Below, in pieces: positions 27,871 to 37,697 of a DNA stretch of 64,000 nt (the first letter of the stretch is position 1; each line of letters starts with the position of its first letter). This DNA comes from Chromatiales bacterium. GTDB lineage: Bacteria > Pseudomonadota > Gammaproteobacteria > Thiohalomonadales > Thiohalomonadaceae. The notes beneath the pieces are model-generated. The model was not told the DNA's origin, made no database searches, and saw nothing but the letters and a program-made list of their open reading frames with translations. The stretch lies in contig JAOUQQ010000002.1 in the NCBI GenBank assembly GCA_029879245.1, positions 1-64,000 on the forward strand, read 5' to 3'. The translations under genes were made by a program, and so were the position numbers.

Positions 27871-30800
27871 CTACTTTGGTGGTCCCATGATGATGGAGGG
27901 GGTGACGGTAAAGTGAACATCTATCTCCACGGCTTCCGCATACACCAGCCGTGACCCAGTGCTGTGATGACTCTGCTGCTCATACTCCTCATACTCTGAC
28001 ACCAGCAAGCGGTACTTTCCCTTAGGTCGTGATGATGGTATTCCTATACTGGCCGATAAAGTCACCACGCCGTCATTAACCTGGCCCCTGCCTGCCGCCA
28101 ACTCTGCAGACGCCGATAGAAAGGACGTTGAAGTTGTTTTCCAGCAGAGATCAGTATCTGCGATCTCTTCATTTCGCTCCTGAACACTCAGTGCAATGAT
28201 GTTCTTCGGATGCGAACCGGCTGCATTTACCGCAATCGGCATCACACCGGTCACATAGGCAGTCGCCCGATTATCCGTATCGCTAACATCGACCCACAGG
28301 TAACGCTCTGGAAGCAGCTGGATAAATTCACCGTACACCAGTGACGACATCTCAGCATAACGCACACTATCTGCCTGATAACGGCACAGTGCCAATTTAA
28401 TGAAGGGAAAATAGGCACTCTTCTCCGTCATCTCGATATCGGCATACCACAACTTTTTCTCACCATCCCACTGCACATCATAGGTAACGATCTTGTGCGG
28501 CCCATCTGAAGGCTTGAACCTGCCAAGATTATTATCTGCTGACTCTGTCGTAAAATAGAGTTCCTCGACTAATGCACGATACCCCTTAAACGCACTATCA
28601 CGCGGCCATAGCCCTATTGGTTTTTTTGTTTTCCAGATCGGATCCTGCGCCCATGATGAGCCTGAACTCCGTCCCTTTTCTCCACGATCCGCTTTTGCCT
28701 GCAGCCCGTAAGGGGGGATTACAACTCCTAACTGCTCGCCCCTGCCGCTAACAAACCAGGCGCCACGCAAATAGACGCGTATCCCCGTGAGACGGCGGCT
28801 TCGCCGACTCTCCTTCACGCGCTCCCAGCGAAATATCGGCATCATGTAGGCGATCTCTGGTGCGGGTGGTGGCGTTGAGCTGGGCAGTTTGATGGCATCA
28901 CTAAGCGGGCCGGTTCTCATAAACTGCTGCTCCACCTCCGCATCCCAGGCAGTTTTCCCTCCCATACGGGCCGGCAGAAAGTATTCACGAAAGCGTGTTG
29001 CGGCCGTCACCTGAAAACGGACGTCCCGTGCACGGGTATCAGGGAAGTGAATTCCGATAGCATTGTGTGTGACGATGCCCGCATCGACGATCTCATTCAA
29101 CTGGTACTTTTCCAGTAGCTGACGCGTCATTTCGTCGTGTTTATTGGGTAGGCTAAACGCAAAACTGAGCTTTTCACTATCCATCAAGCGTTTTATTCCA
29201 ATAAAAACAGCCCCATACTGGGCATCATAAGGTAGATATGTACCATGACCTGATGGATTTCCTGTCAGCAGCGCTTGCGGCATTACTGGCATCTCAACCA
29301 CCGGAACCTTCACCTGCACCTCACGATAGCCCAGTTCACTGTCCGGGGCCTGTTCCAAATCCGTCCAGGTTGCCGTTATTGAGAGATTACCTGTGCTATT
29401 ACCATGGATCTCTACCGCCGCCGTCAGCTCGGCTATAGTCTCACCGGCAAATCTGGTCATCGTACCGGTCAAACCCGGTGCACTTAACGGGATAATTACC
29501 GGTTCTGCCAGCGGACGTGCAACCGCATGGACTATCTTCAGTGGCCGATCCGGTGTCAACATCCAGTTACCACCATTGGCTGCAGCATCGCTTATTGCCG
29601 GTAGCACCTCGTTACTAATATTCACCCCATCAATGTCGGCCGCGACAGTATTCGCCACTTCATGTGTCCACTGCCAGATACCCATCAGTTCAAGATTCTG
29701 CACTGCAATCAATGAGCTATAACGTAATGTGACTTCCTCCGCCTCGGCTAACGCGATCGTTATCTCATTTCCATTGCTACTGATACCCGACGAACCTGGT
29801 ACCAAACGCAGACGCAAGGCGGCAACATCAGGCCAGTTCTGTTCGGCAAACTCAAATACCTGCGGAAATTCACTGCCGGGAATACCGTCCAGTGAAATAC
29901 CCGCAGCCAGAGGATCGGCAATATAGTTGACTCGCCATGTCTCTTTTGGGGGGTGTTCTGATGGTGGCAACTCCTTTTCCCGTGCCAGGTAATCCGATGC
30001 AATACTCATCCCCGCCAAAACACCGTTTTTCACCACATCAAACTTACCGTGGGTTACGGCCAACCCCAATGACACGGCAGGCGGTGCCAGGTGCCGGACG
30101 CACAGTGTGGTATTGTGTTTTCCCTTCTTGGCGCCGGAACGAATCACCATCACCTCTGACGACTCACCTGGTGATGCTGGCTGCCATCCAGCTTTCAGTG
30201 GCTCCTGAATAGCGAGATTTTTGTCGCTAATAATCACCGGTGACGCTACCGGCTGAAACCGCGCATACCGCATCTCTTCTGTGGCATGCATTGTGTAGCT
30301 CGCATCCACAGACGGCTCAGGACTGTTGCCTGCAAGGTCAACCATCCTGCCACGGAACCGATACCGATGACCAAAGCGCAACATCGGCATTGGTGTGACA
30401 GGTTCGATGGTGGTCTTCAGGCGAAATCCCGCACCACTCCAGTTCTTATCCAACGTATTCGTCGGCTGCCCGGGCTCCGGTACACATAGTGCCCAACCAT
30501 TCCAGTTAAACAGACCCTCATGGATAAAGTGCTCACTCCCGGATGGTGAACCCATAAGGGCGGTCACAACCATCCCCTCAGACTCCTCATGGCGATCAGC
30601 GCGTTTACTTCCCTTTAATGTATCGAAATGATATTCCACCTGTCGGTGACAAAGTGAACGCCACTGCGGTGTATGGCCCGGCACATCAAGATCCAGCACA
30701 TCAATGCGAGTCCCGCGCATTACATCCTCGGCACTCAGCTTTGTCTCACTATTGATCGAATTTGACAACTTCTGTGACCTCTTTCTACGCTCAGTCACAT

Positions 30801-32034
30801 TGCTACTACGACCGCTCTCTAGCACAGAGAAACCAGCAGATCTCATCGCAGCTAACCCTGATCGACTCTCCTGTGCATCGACCAGCGACTCCATTAAACT
30901 CAACTCCTTCAGGGCTGCACCATCAGTATCAATCTGAGTCAGATCATAGCGCTGAGTGTCATCAAACGGCAGCAATCCATCTATCATGGAAGAGGATGCA
31001 CAAATAAATCCAGCTTCAGAGAGCGTGTATTGGGTCCAGGGAAAGATATTGCGCTTGCTATATCCGCCATCGAGGCTATTCAAATCTCCCAATTGTGGAT
31101 TGCTTAACCTGATCTGCCCTCCCGGGGCAGAGAAATCCGGTGGTAGATTGAACTCAAGATCAATAACAAGCCCCAGCCAGCGCAACAGATCGGGATACTG
31201 GCGAGCAACGGAGATGATAGTGTGCAGATCAAACAACGGAGCAGATCGATTAATACCGGTTGCCCCTGCCTCCGCGTCTAAACTACTCCCCTCTTTTTGT
31301 CTATGGTGATAATTCGACAACGCACCGAGGCCTGCAGGATCCTGCTCACCCCCACCAAAATCCGGTCTGCCTATCTTCTCCAGCAGGCGTGAGTAATCTT
31401 TTCGCTTGCCCGGTGCAGAGCTTGCTCTGACTGTCGCTTCAGCAGCCCCTCCCTTAATCTTTTTGCGCCTTTCCATGAGTTTCTCTTCCACTTTCTGCGG
31501 GTGCCGGTCATGTCTTTTGGCGCTACTCTTAGAATCTGCCGCCTTGCCCTTTCCATCCATAGTCGCTTTTTTGCCAGATAGACGCTCCTGTACGGTCTTC
31601 ATGCGCTCTCTCTTCGGGCGCTTCGCCCCACCCAGCAGCGACATCGTACCGTAGCGGTGTTTCAGGTAGCGGGCGACAGGTGATGCTGGATAAGATGTCA
31701 GAGCGAGCTCCGCGGTGGTCTTGTAGGCCTGTAGTGGCGTACCATCCGGTATTAATGCACTCCACACCTTTGGATCCATCACTCGCTTCACCACCAGCCC
31801 CTTGCCGATGCGTTTTACCAGTCCACCCGGTGATTTGTATTCCAGATCAAAATCACTCAACAAGCCCTCAAGTGTAACCGGCCAGTTGGCGAACTCGGGA
31901 AATGCCAGGTTTAGAGCAGTGGAGTCGTTCGTACCAGGATCCAGCTTCGGCGAAAGAGCAATCGATACTCTTAGTTTACTTCCCCGTCTTCCGGCAGGGA
32001 GTACTGTCCAGATGATCTCCTGTAACTTGCTCAT
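27871..32034 (-). CDS. Very large protein of unknown function (1387 aa)
   Basis: No signal peptide or TM is evident; the N-terminus reads IIWTVLPAGRRGSKLRVSIALSP. A basic, low-complexity linker at about 137-222 (many Lys/Arg, KRERMKTVQERLSGKK) separates an N-terminal module from a long beta-rich body. A DLAGN motif at Asp566 is the hallmark found in Ig-like or fibronectin-like folds. The C-terminal ~300 residues include GIRVYLRGAWFVSGRGEQLG and FIQLLPERYLWVDV. It overlaps the 1113-residue gene upstream by 4 bp (ATGA), so the two must work together. It could be co-exported with the Tat substrate. No function can be assigned. Confidence 0.85.
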   Translation of the reverse strand: MSKLQEIIWTVLPAGRRGSKLRVSIALSPKLDPGTNDSTALNLAFPEFANWPVTLEGLLSDFDLEYKSPGGLVKRIGKGLVVKRVMDPKVWSALIPDGTPLQAYKTTAELALTSYPASPVARYLKHRYGTMSLLGGAKRPKRERMKTVQERLSGKKATMDGKGKAADSKSSAKRHDRHPQKVEEKLMERRKKIKGGAAEATVRASSAPGKRKDYSRLLEKIGRPDFGGGEQDPAGLGALSNYHHRQKEGSSLDAEAGATGINRSAPLFDLHTIISVARQYPDLLRWLGLVIDLEFNLPPDFSAPGGQIRLSNPQLGDLNSLDGGYSKRNIFPWTQYTLSEAGFICASSSMIDGLLPFDDTQRYDLTQIDTDGAALKELSLMESLVDAQESRSGLAAMRSAGFSVLESGRSSNVTERRKRSQKLSNSINSETKLSAEDVMRGTRIDVLDLDVPGHTPQWRSLCHRQVEYHFDTLKGSKRADRHEESEGMVVTALMGSPSGSEHFIHEGLFNWNGWALCVPEPGQPTNTLDKNWSGAGFRLKTTIEPVTPMPMLRFGHRYRFRGRMVDLAGNSPEPSVDASYTMHATEEMRYARFQPVASPVIISDKNLAIQEPLKAGWQPASPGESSEVMVIRSGAKKGKHNTTLCVRHLAPPAVSLGLAVTHGKFDVVKNGVLAGMSIASDYLAREKELPPSEHPPKETWRVNYIADPLAAGISLDGIPGSEFPQVFEFAEQNWPDVAALRLRLVPGSSGISSNGNEITIALAEAEEVTLRYSSLIAVQNLELMGIWQWTHEVANTVAADIDGVNISNEVLPAISDAAANGGNWMLTPDRPLKIVHAVARPLAEPVIIPLSAPGLTGTMTRFAGETIAELTAAVEIHGNSTGNLSITATWTDLEQAPDSELGYREVQVKVPVVEMPVMPQALLTGNPSGHGTYLPYDAQYGAVFIGIKRLMDSEKLSFAFSLPNKHDEMTRQLLEKYQLNEIVDAGIVTHNAIGIHFPDTRARDVRFQVTAATRFREYFLPARMGGKTAWDAEVEQQFMRTGPLSDAIKLPSSTPPPAPEIAYMMPIFRWERVKESRRSRRLTGIRVYLRGAWFVSGRGEQLGVVIPPYGLQAKADRGEKGRSSGSSWAQDPIWKTKKPIGLWPRDSAFKGYRALVEELYFTTESADNNLGRFKPSDGPHKIVTYDVQWDGEKKLWYADIEMTEKSAYFPFIKLALCRYQADSVRYAEMSSLVYGEFIQLLPERYLWVDVSDTDNRATAYVTGVMPIAVNAAGSHPKNIIALSVQERNEEIADTDLCWKTTSTSFLSASAELAAGRGQVNDGVVTLSASIGIPSSRPKGKYRLLVSEYEEYEQQSHHSTGSRLVYAEAVEIDVHFTVTPSIIMGPPK

Positions 32035-35000
32035 GCCAGCACCCTGTCATCTACACAGCTATAGGCTGCGCAATAGTGATCCCAGTAACCACGGCCATCG
32101 GAGAGCAGCGTATCAGTCCGTCGATCACGCATGATGTCGCCCGCGGTATTTTGTTCCTGCTTCTCCATGCCATCCAGTGTCACCGCATAGGTCAAAGCCA
32201 CATCCTTGCTGAAGCACAGCACATCCACTTCAACAATCAGCGTCCCACTGCCGGTAAGACTATTGTTCGACTCCTGATAGGTTAACGTGAGTGTAAAGTT
32301 TACACTGACGCAAATTATCTCCAGCACCTCCAGCGAACCGCCGCACTTGGCATAACCCGCCACGGTCAGCTCCCCCCCCTCCTTACGCAGGTAGGCGCCA
32401 AACATGATGTACGCCTTACCCTGAGCAACAACCAGATCAATCGCCAGATTCCCACCCGCCTCGAGACTAGCCTCCAGCATGTTGACACCAATATTGGTAT
32501 CCAGTCTCACACCGACAAATCCACCACCGGCAATACCGTAGATCGTTACTCTGAATGGGTTATCGCGTGTAGAGAAGGCCAGATCAAGCGCCAGCGGGTC
32601 ACCATTAAAGGGCAAATTCGCCGCCGCACTAAAACCAACATTCTCCAGCAAGAAGGCACCGCTATTAATTTCCGGCAACTGCATAGTGTAGCCGACCCTC
32701 GCACCGGCTGAGGTGATGTCGAGAATCGGCGGATCGCTAAATCCATTGGGAGGGATGTATTGCTGCAGGGTTTGAATAAATTTCAGTGGCCCAAGAAACT
32801 CAATTGATACATCACTAACATCAAAGTCCGGCTTTTCAGCTCCTCGCGCACTGAATACTATGCCACCGAACATCACCTTTACCGCTCCCAATATATTGAT
32901 GCCAAAATTTGTCAGCTTGCCTCTGGTGACTACATCCGGTGCACGACTGCTATCGAGGAACAGTACATTGCGACAATCCAGCTCCAGCCTGCTCTTTTTG
33001 CCATTAGGGTTGGCGATGAAGGTGCCCTGATTCTTCTTAAAGGAAGTCGTCTCCCACTCCATTAGTGTTGTGATGACCGGTTTGCCATCCACCGTGCCGC
33101 GAGTGCTGTGCAGGGTTGGTAGTGCTCGCGAGCTGCCCGAGAATGGTGACTCCAGACCGGTAGCATCAAGCACGTCCTTCAGCGTCAGACCGCCTACCAG
33201 TTTTGCAAGCTCAACGTTACTGAAGAGGTGCTCAAAATAGTCCTGTGGAATTATCCCCTTTGCAAACTCTGACATCGTTTCAGGGTCACCACCGATCGCA
33301 CCAAAATTGCGCGACAGGCCCGAGATCAGCATATTCGGTGAGATAACACCACCTGAGTTGGCCCCGGGGATCTTTAACTGCAATCCATCGTTATAGGCCT
33401 GGGCAAACACTTCCCCTATGTTTCGTTTCTCACCGGTGGTCTCAAAGCCATGTGAGATATAGCTGTCATGATGCTTAACCTTCAGATACTCCTGCTGACC
33501 AGTCATCTTCGATGCTGCATCCATCAGCACATCTGCAAACTCCAGCCGCGGCAGAATCGGACGATACTCCAGACTGGAGCCTTCACCGCCCACCCCCTTC
33601 TGGATACCAAATTTTAATGTACGGGCAGAAAAGGTTGTACGCGCCAACTTGGAGCTACTCTCCTTGTCCGATCCGGCAAAACAAAATTTCTGGTTGTCAC
33701 CCCTTATCTTCAGCTCCGTCAGATCCGATATTTTCTGCTCAAGATTGGCACGATCTGCATCATCCTCTGCACTAAAATAGCTTCCCAGAGTTGCCAGCGG
33801 CACAAATGCCATTGATGCAGGGAGCATTAGCTCATTCCCTGCCAGATCAATCGCACGTATATTAAATATTTTTGCGCTCTCTCCCTGCCTGATCAGTTTT
33901 ACATTTGAACCGCCGCTGTCGATCTCAAAGCGGTTTTCACCGGATAGCGCTACGTATCTGAGTGGATTGAGCCGCTCCTGCTGCGGGCCTGAAAACTGGT
34001 AATGGATCTCCCGCTCCACGATGGTCAGAGTTACCGTTTGTTCAAGAGCCGCCACCAGCCCCATCGCAGACACCCTTGGTTTACGCTCAACAATCTTCGT
34101 CAGCACCGCCCTGAATCCAAAAGGTACCAGCCAGCCTTTTTCAACGATCTTGACATAGTGATCCCGTCCCATAATTGAGCGATGATCCCAGAGTGTTATA
34201 CCCGCAGGTCTTGCGCTCTCCTCAAAATCCCATCGACCATTCAGATCCATCCATGCACCCAGTGAGCTTAATACAAACTCCTTTGCCCATACCGGCCGGG
34301 TCTCCTCCCAGCTCAAATAGCTGCTCTGCCACACCAACTGATTGCGGTCCCCAGGATTCAACGGCGTACATACTTTGCTCGTTTCGCACTCCCGGTTATC
34401 TTCATCGTTTGATGACGGCTTCCCCTCCTTTGTACGCAGATCCGGGGACCACACGGCACGCACAGCACTGGCATCCCCACTCTCAAGCACCGTGTAACTA
34501 TTCCCCGCCCGCACTCTTGTGCCCAACCTGGCATGCCACAGTTCATGCCACTTACCACTTCCCTTTGTCGGCGATGGCAACCAACCCGCCCCAGAGACCG
34601 GTGAGAGAATCAGACGATGTGGTGCCTCAATAGCCGTATACCTGGCCCCATCAAACTCGCTTGCAGGATCCTGCGGATTTGGCCGTAGGAGTGACATATC
34701 AACAGCAACAGGAGATCGCATCCTAAACTTCTCTGACGCTATGTACCGGGCACCAGATGATGAACCAGCCCACCTTGTCTCCGCGCCATGCGCCTCTTTA
34801 ATAAATGAGGAGAACATTGAACGCAGCCAGTTAGGCTGTGGTGGTTGCAAATAGGCCTGCTCGTGCCCGCCGGGTGGTTGTGCTACCGGCACCACACGCA
34901 ACGGCCAGCGTGACCAGCTCATCAGACCGTTCAGGGTGAAGGGTATTGCCGCCTTATCGGCAACGGGAATCTCGAAGACAAGATAGGAAGAGCCGGAGAT

Positions 35001-35372
35001 CCATGCACTTGCCGGGGCCTTGATATGCTCATCCTCTGGGTAGGCCACCTCGGTAATGTGCTGTGGCGGCAACTGCACCGTAATATAGCCCGACTTTGTA
35101 TTGTTAATGCGCTGAAGGGTCTTACCATCCTGACTTAAACGGAGGTTACTGAAGCTGAACGTCATGTTCAGGAGATTATCTGGAAGTACCACGTTGATGG
35201 ATGGCGCAACACCCTGATAGTTGCCCTGCTGCATCGCACTCTGTGCAGCATTGGTGATGGCCTTATTTATATCTTTCGCTACATCCGCTACCCCGGAACT
35301 ACGCGCAGAACCCGAGACTGTACCCAGAGACAGTGCGGAGAGTAATTGTAGAAATAGACGTCTGCTAATCAT
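32031..35372 (-). CDS. Large Tat-type secreted protein of unknown function (1113 aa)
   Basis: The N-terminus SRRLFLQLLSALSLGTVSG fits a twin-arginine signal (S-R-R-x-F-L) with a hydrophobic core and AxA-like end, suggesting export of a folded or cofactor-containing protein. The body is beta-rich: a GWLVPFGFRAVLTKIVERK stretch around 411-429, a DLAGN motif at Asp509, and a Gly- and beta-rich C-terminal ~200 residues (GYAKCGGSLEVLEIICVS, GSGTLIVEVDVLCFSKD) that could form a beta-solenoid or barrel-like assembly. First gene of the operon. Both this and the 1387-residue protein carry DLAGN, hinting at related domains. Function unknown. Confidence 0.85.
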   Translation of the reverse strand: MISRRLFLQLLSALSLGTVSGSARSSGVADVAKDINKAITNAAQSAMQQGNYQGVAPSINVVLPDNLLNMTFSFSNLRLSQDGKTLQRINNTKSGYITVQLPPQHITEVAYPEDEHIKAPASAWISGSSYLVFEIPVADKAAIPFTLNGLMSWSRWPLRVVPVAQPPGGHEQAYLQPPQPNWLRSMFSSFIKEAHGAETRWAGSSSGARYIASEKFRMRSPVAVDMSLLRPNPQDPASEFDGARYTAIEAPHRLILSPVSGAGWLPSPTKGSGKWHELWHARLGTRVRAGNSYTVLESGDASAVRAVWSPDLRTKEGKPSSNDEDNRECETSKVCTPLNPGDRNQLVWQSSYLSWEETRPVWAKEFVLSSLGAWMDLNGRWDFEESARPAGITLWDHRSIMGRDHYVKIVEKGWLVPFGFRAVLTKIVERKPRVSAMGLVAALEQTVTLTIVEREIHYQFSGPQQERLNPLRYVALSGENRFEIDSGGSNVKLIRQGESAKIFNIRAIDLAGNELMLPASMAFVPLATLGSYFSAEDDADRANLEQKISDLTELKIRGDNQKFCFAGSDKESSSKLARTTFSARTLKFGIQKGVGGEGSSLEYRPILPRLEFADVLMDAASKMTGQQEYLKVKHHDSYISHGFETTGEKRNIGEVFAQAYNDGLQLKIPGANSGGVISPNMLISGLSRNFGAIGGDPETMSEFAKGIIPQDYFEHLFSNVELAKLVGGLTLKDVLDATGLESPFSGSSRALPTLHSTRGTVDGKPVITTLMEWETTSFKKNQGTFIANPNGKKSRLELDCRNVLFLDSSRAPDVVTRGKLTNFGINILGAVKVMFGGIVFSARGAEKPDFDVSDVSIEFLGPLKFIQTLQQYIPPNGFSDPPILDITSAGARVGYTMQLPEINSGAFLLENVGFSAAANLPFNGDPLALDLAFSTRDNPFRVTIYGIAGGGFVGVRLDTNIGVNMLEASLEAGGNLAIDLVVAQGKAYIMFGAYLRKEGGELTVAGYAKCGGSLEVLEIICVSVNFTLTLTYQESNNSLTGSGTLIVEVDVLCFSKDVALTYAVTLDGMEKQEQNTAGDIMRDRRTDTLLSDGRGYWDHYCAAYSCVDDRVLA

Positions 35373-35832
35373 TTATTGTAATGGGCTCACCCGCAGCGCG
35401 GACCGGGGAGACCCTCCCCCTTTCGATTCCATCAGACTAGTCAATACGCTAACATGCACAAAATACCCCTGCAAACTTATTGTTTTTATGACCGTGTTGT
35501 TCAATCACTATTTGTTGCGCGATAGCTCATAGTTAACTTCGCCATCCCATAGAACACATTAATAGTGGCCTGGCCATACATCCACCAAAGGCACAGCAGA
35601 GGTAATTTTCCCGCCCACCTGACACCCCCCGCCGATAAACCTCACAATTTCGCCCCTCCGTTGAAAATCGAACTAACTCACCCAATATAGTGGCTTAAGC
35701 CCACACAGATCAGACAAATACCGACAGACGCTGGCAGGCCTTACTCCTATCCTCAGAGGTCAGACTACTCTGCCGCAATAGCGTCTCTGAGAACGGTACA
35801 GGCAGAGAGATAACCAGCACGGAGCCAACAAC
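35373..35832. other. 460-bp intergenic region between divergent genes
   Basis: No convincing ORF or RNA gene was seen. It contains a GGGGAG/CTCCCC hairpin at about 35408-35423 and a possible promoter toward the plus strand (TTGAAA at 35661 and TATAGT at 35686, 19-bp spacer, weak). It must hold the promoter of the large minus-strand operon, but none could be picked with confidence. Confidence 0.4.
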
Positions 35833-36930
35833 ATGCCGCAACAAAAACCCCTGGTACTCATTGTCGACGATAACGAGACCAACGTTAAACTCGTCGAACA
35901 GTTTCTGATGCATGATGGGCGTTACGACTACCTCTCCACCACCAACCCGACCGCCGTGATGGAGATCTGCCGCAACACACCTGTCGACATGGTGCTGCTC
36001 GACATCATGATGCCTGAGATGGATGGCTATCAGGTCTGTGCCCAGCTTAAGGCGCAGCACGCGACACGTGATATTCCTGTTATCTTTCTCACTGCCAAGC
36101 ACGACATGGAGAGCATCATTAAGGGCTTTAACACAGGGGGTGTCGACTATCTGATCAAACCGATCAATGGTATGGAGTTGATGGCCCGCATGACGACCCA
36201 CCTCAACCTGCGCCGTCAGGAGCAGGAGCTACGGGCACTGAATGCCACCAAGGATCGCTTCATCGCCATTATTGCCGAGGACCTGCGCTCGCCCATCACC
36301 GGGTTACGCGGAGTACTGCAGATGTTGGCCAGCAAGTTCGATACCCTGAGCACGGATCAAATTCACGATTATATCGATATGGCACACCTGGCCGCTGACA
36401 GCCTCGACAGCCTGGCCGAAAATCTCATTCAGTGGTCGGCTATAAATGATGGTAATCCGCCGTTATCTCTTCATCAGCTGGATCTGCACGCCCTCTTCTC
36501 CTCCGCTATCCAGAGGGTACGGGCAGAGAATCTACAGAAGGAGATCGTTTTCGAGCTCGATATTACTGAGGGCAGTTTTGCCTATGCCGATGAGAATGCC
36601 CTGATGCTGGTGGCACTTAACCTGCTGCGTAACGCCGTCGCCTTCAGCCACCATGGTGGCCAGGTCTACATTGGCGCCGAGGAGTCAGAGGGGCGATGGC
36701 AGATCCGCATCGATGATCAGGGGATAGGTATTGCACCGGAGGAGCAGGAGAAACTGTTCCGACTTGATACACGCTTTACCCGTGTCGGCACCAGTGGCGA
36801 GAAGGGGAGCGGCATGGGGCTGCTGCTCTGCCAGGAGATCATGCAGCGCATCGGCGGCACCATCTCACTGGAGAGCCAGCCCGACAAGGGCACACACCTC
36901 AAGCTCTCGCTGCCCAGCCGAGTCTCTTAG
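35833..36930 (+). CDS. Receiver/histidine-kinase-like protein lacking the phospho-acceptor His
   Basis: The 365-residue protein has an intact CheY-like receiver (Asp57 in LLDIMMP, Asp12-13, Lys109 in LIKP), then a dimerisation segment RFIAIIAEDLRSPITGL where the usual H-D-L-R-x-P carries Glu149 instead of His. It ends in a HATPase domain with NLLRNAV, DDQGIGI and GSGMGLLLC. ATP-binding motifs look intact, so it may bind ATP but cannot autophosphorylate by the standard route. It likely acts as a regulator controlled by phosphorylation of its receiver. The DUF4388-receiver gene follows after 20 bp. No TM segments. Confidence 0.88.
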   Translation: MPQQKPLVLIVDDNETNVKLVEQFLMHDGRYDYLSTTNPTAVMEICRNTPVDMVLLDIMMPEMDGYQVCAQLKAQHATRDIPVIFLTAKHDMESIIKGFNTGGVDYLIKPINGMELMARMTTHLNLRRQEQELRALNATKDRFIAIIAEDLRSPITGLRGVLQMLASKFDTLSTDQIHDYIDMAHLAADSLDSLAENLIQWSAINDGNPPLSLHQLDLHALFSSAIQRVRAENLQKEIVFELDITEGSFAYADENALMLVALNLLRNAVAFSHHGGQVYIGAEESEGRWQIRIDDQGIGIAPEEQEKLFRLDTRFTRVGTSGEKGSGMGLLLCQEIMQRIGGTISLESQPDKGTHLKLSLPSRVS

Positions 36931-36950
36931 GGAGAACCGGGGCAGCGGTT

Positions 36951-37697
36951 ATGAAATACAAAAAGACGCTAGGTGAATTTATTGAGGCGATGGCGGAGCT
37001 GGTCGAACACAGGGCCAGCGGCCATGTGGTGTTAATTACCGATAAGGGCGACTGGGGCAAGATCCTGCTGCGCAAGGGGGCTATCTACTCCGTCAGTCTG
37101 GGTGATTTTCGTGGACAGCAGGTGCTCAACTATCTCAAGCCGATGCCCGAAATTCAGTATATGTTCCGCCCCGAAAAGGAGGGAGAGAGCGCCCGTCCTA
37201 CATCGGCCGGCTCAGCCAGTATGGACAACGAGCGCTTCTTTAACTTTTTTGACCATGTGTTACCGAAGAGCATGAATCCAGCTCCCGCTTCTCAACATAG
37301 CGACAGTGTTACTGGTCAGAGCGGACGTAAGTCGGTTCTGGTGGTCGATGACAGCGCACTGGCCCGCAAGGTGGTCACCAATCTGCTTAGCGCCAAAGGG
37401 TATCAGGTGTATGAGGCCAAGGATGGCTTTGAGGCACTTGGCCAGCTGGAGCTCACTCGGCCCAATCTGGTGATCCTCGACCTCATCATGCCGAAGGTGG
37501 ATGGCTATGAGGTGATAGAGAGGATGAAGAGCAATCCGGCACAGAAGAACATCCCGGTCATTATGCTCACCTCACGCGACAGCCTGATGGATAAACTCAA
37601 GGGCAAGATGAGCGCCACGGACGCCTACATCACCAAGCCGGTCAAAGAGGATGAGTTGCTGACCACTATCTCAAAACTGATGGCAAAGAGCGCCTAA
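36951..37697 (+). CDS. DUF4388 (PATAN-like) plus receiver protein
   Basis: The 248-residue protein has an N-terminal DUF4388-type domain (residues 1-75, with KGAIYSVSLGDFRG), a Ser/Pro-rich linker and a C-terminal receiver (about 127-245) with Asp133-Asp134, phospho-Asp177 in LILDLIMPKVDGYE-like context, Thr207 and Lys229. All receiver residues for phosphorylation are present. DUF4388/PATAN receivers are linked to signalling in motility and c-di-GMP contexts in some bacteria. It ends 4 bp into the convergent tauE gene. Confidence 0.88.
   Translation: MKYKKTLGEFIEAMAELVEHRASGHVVLITDKGDWGKILLRKGAIYSVSLGDFRGQQVLNYLKPMPEIQYMFRPEKEGESARPTSAGSASMDNERFFNFFDHVLPKSMNPAPASQHSDSVTGQSGRKSVLVVDDSALARKVVTNLLSAKGYQVYEAKDGFEALGQLELTRPNLVILDLIMPKVDGYEVIERMKSNPAQKNIPVIMLTSRDSLMDKLKGKMSATDAYITKPVKEDELLTTISKLMAKSA

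Noticed and set aside
26171-35400. tRNA-Asp as an integration site for the 26.3-35.4 kb operon
   Set aside because: No copy of the tRNA 3' end was found near 35.4 kb and no integrase is present. The operon's position beside the tRNA may be chance.
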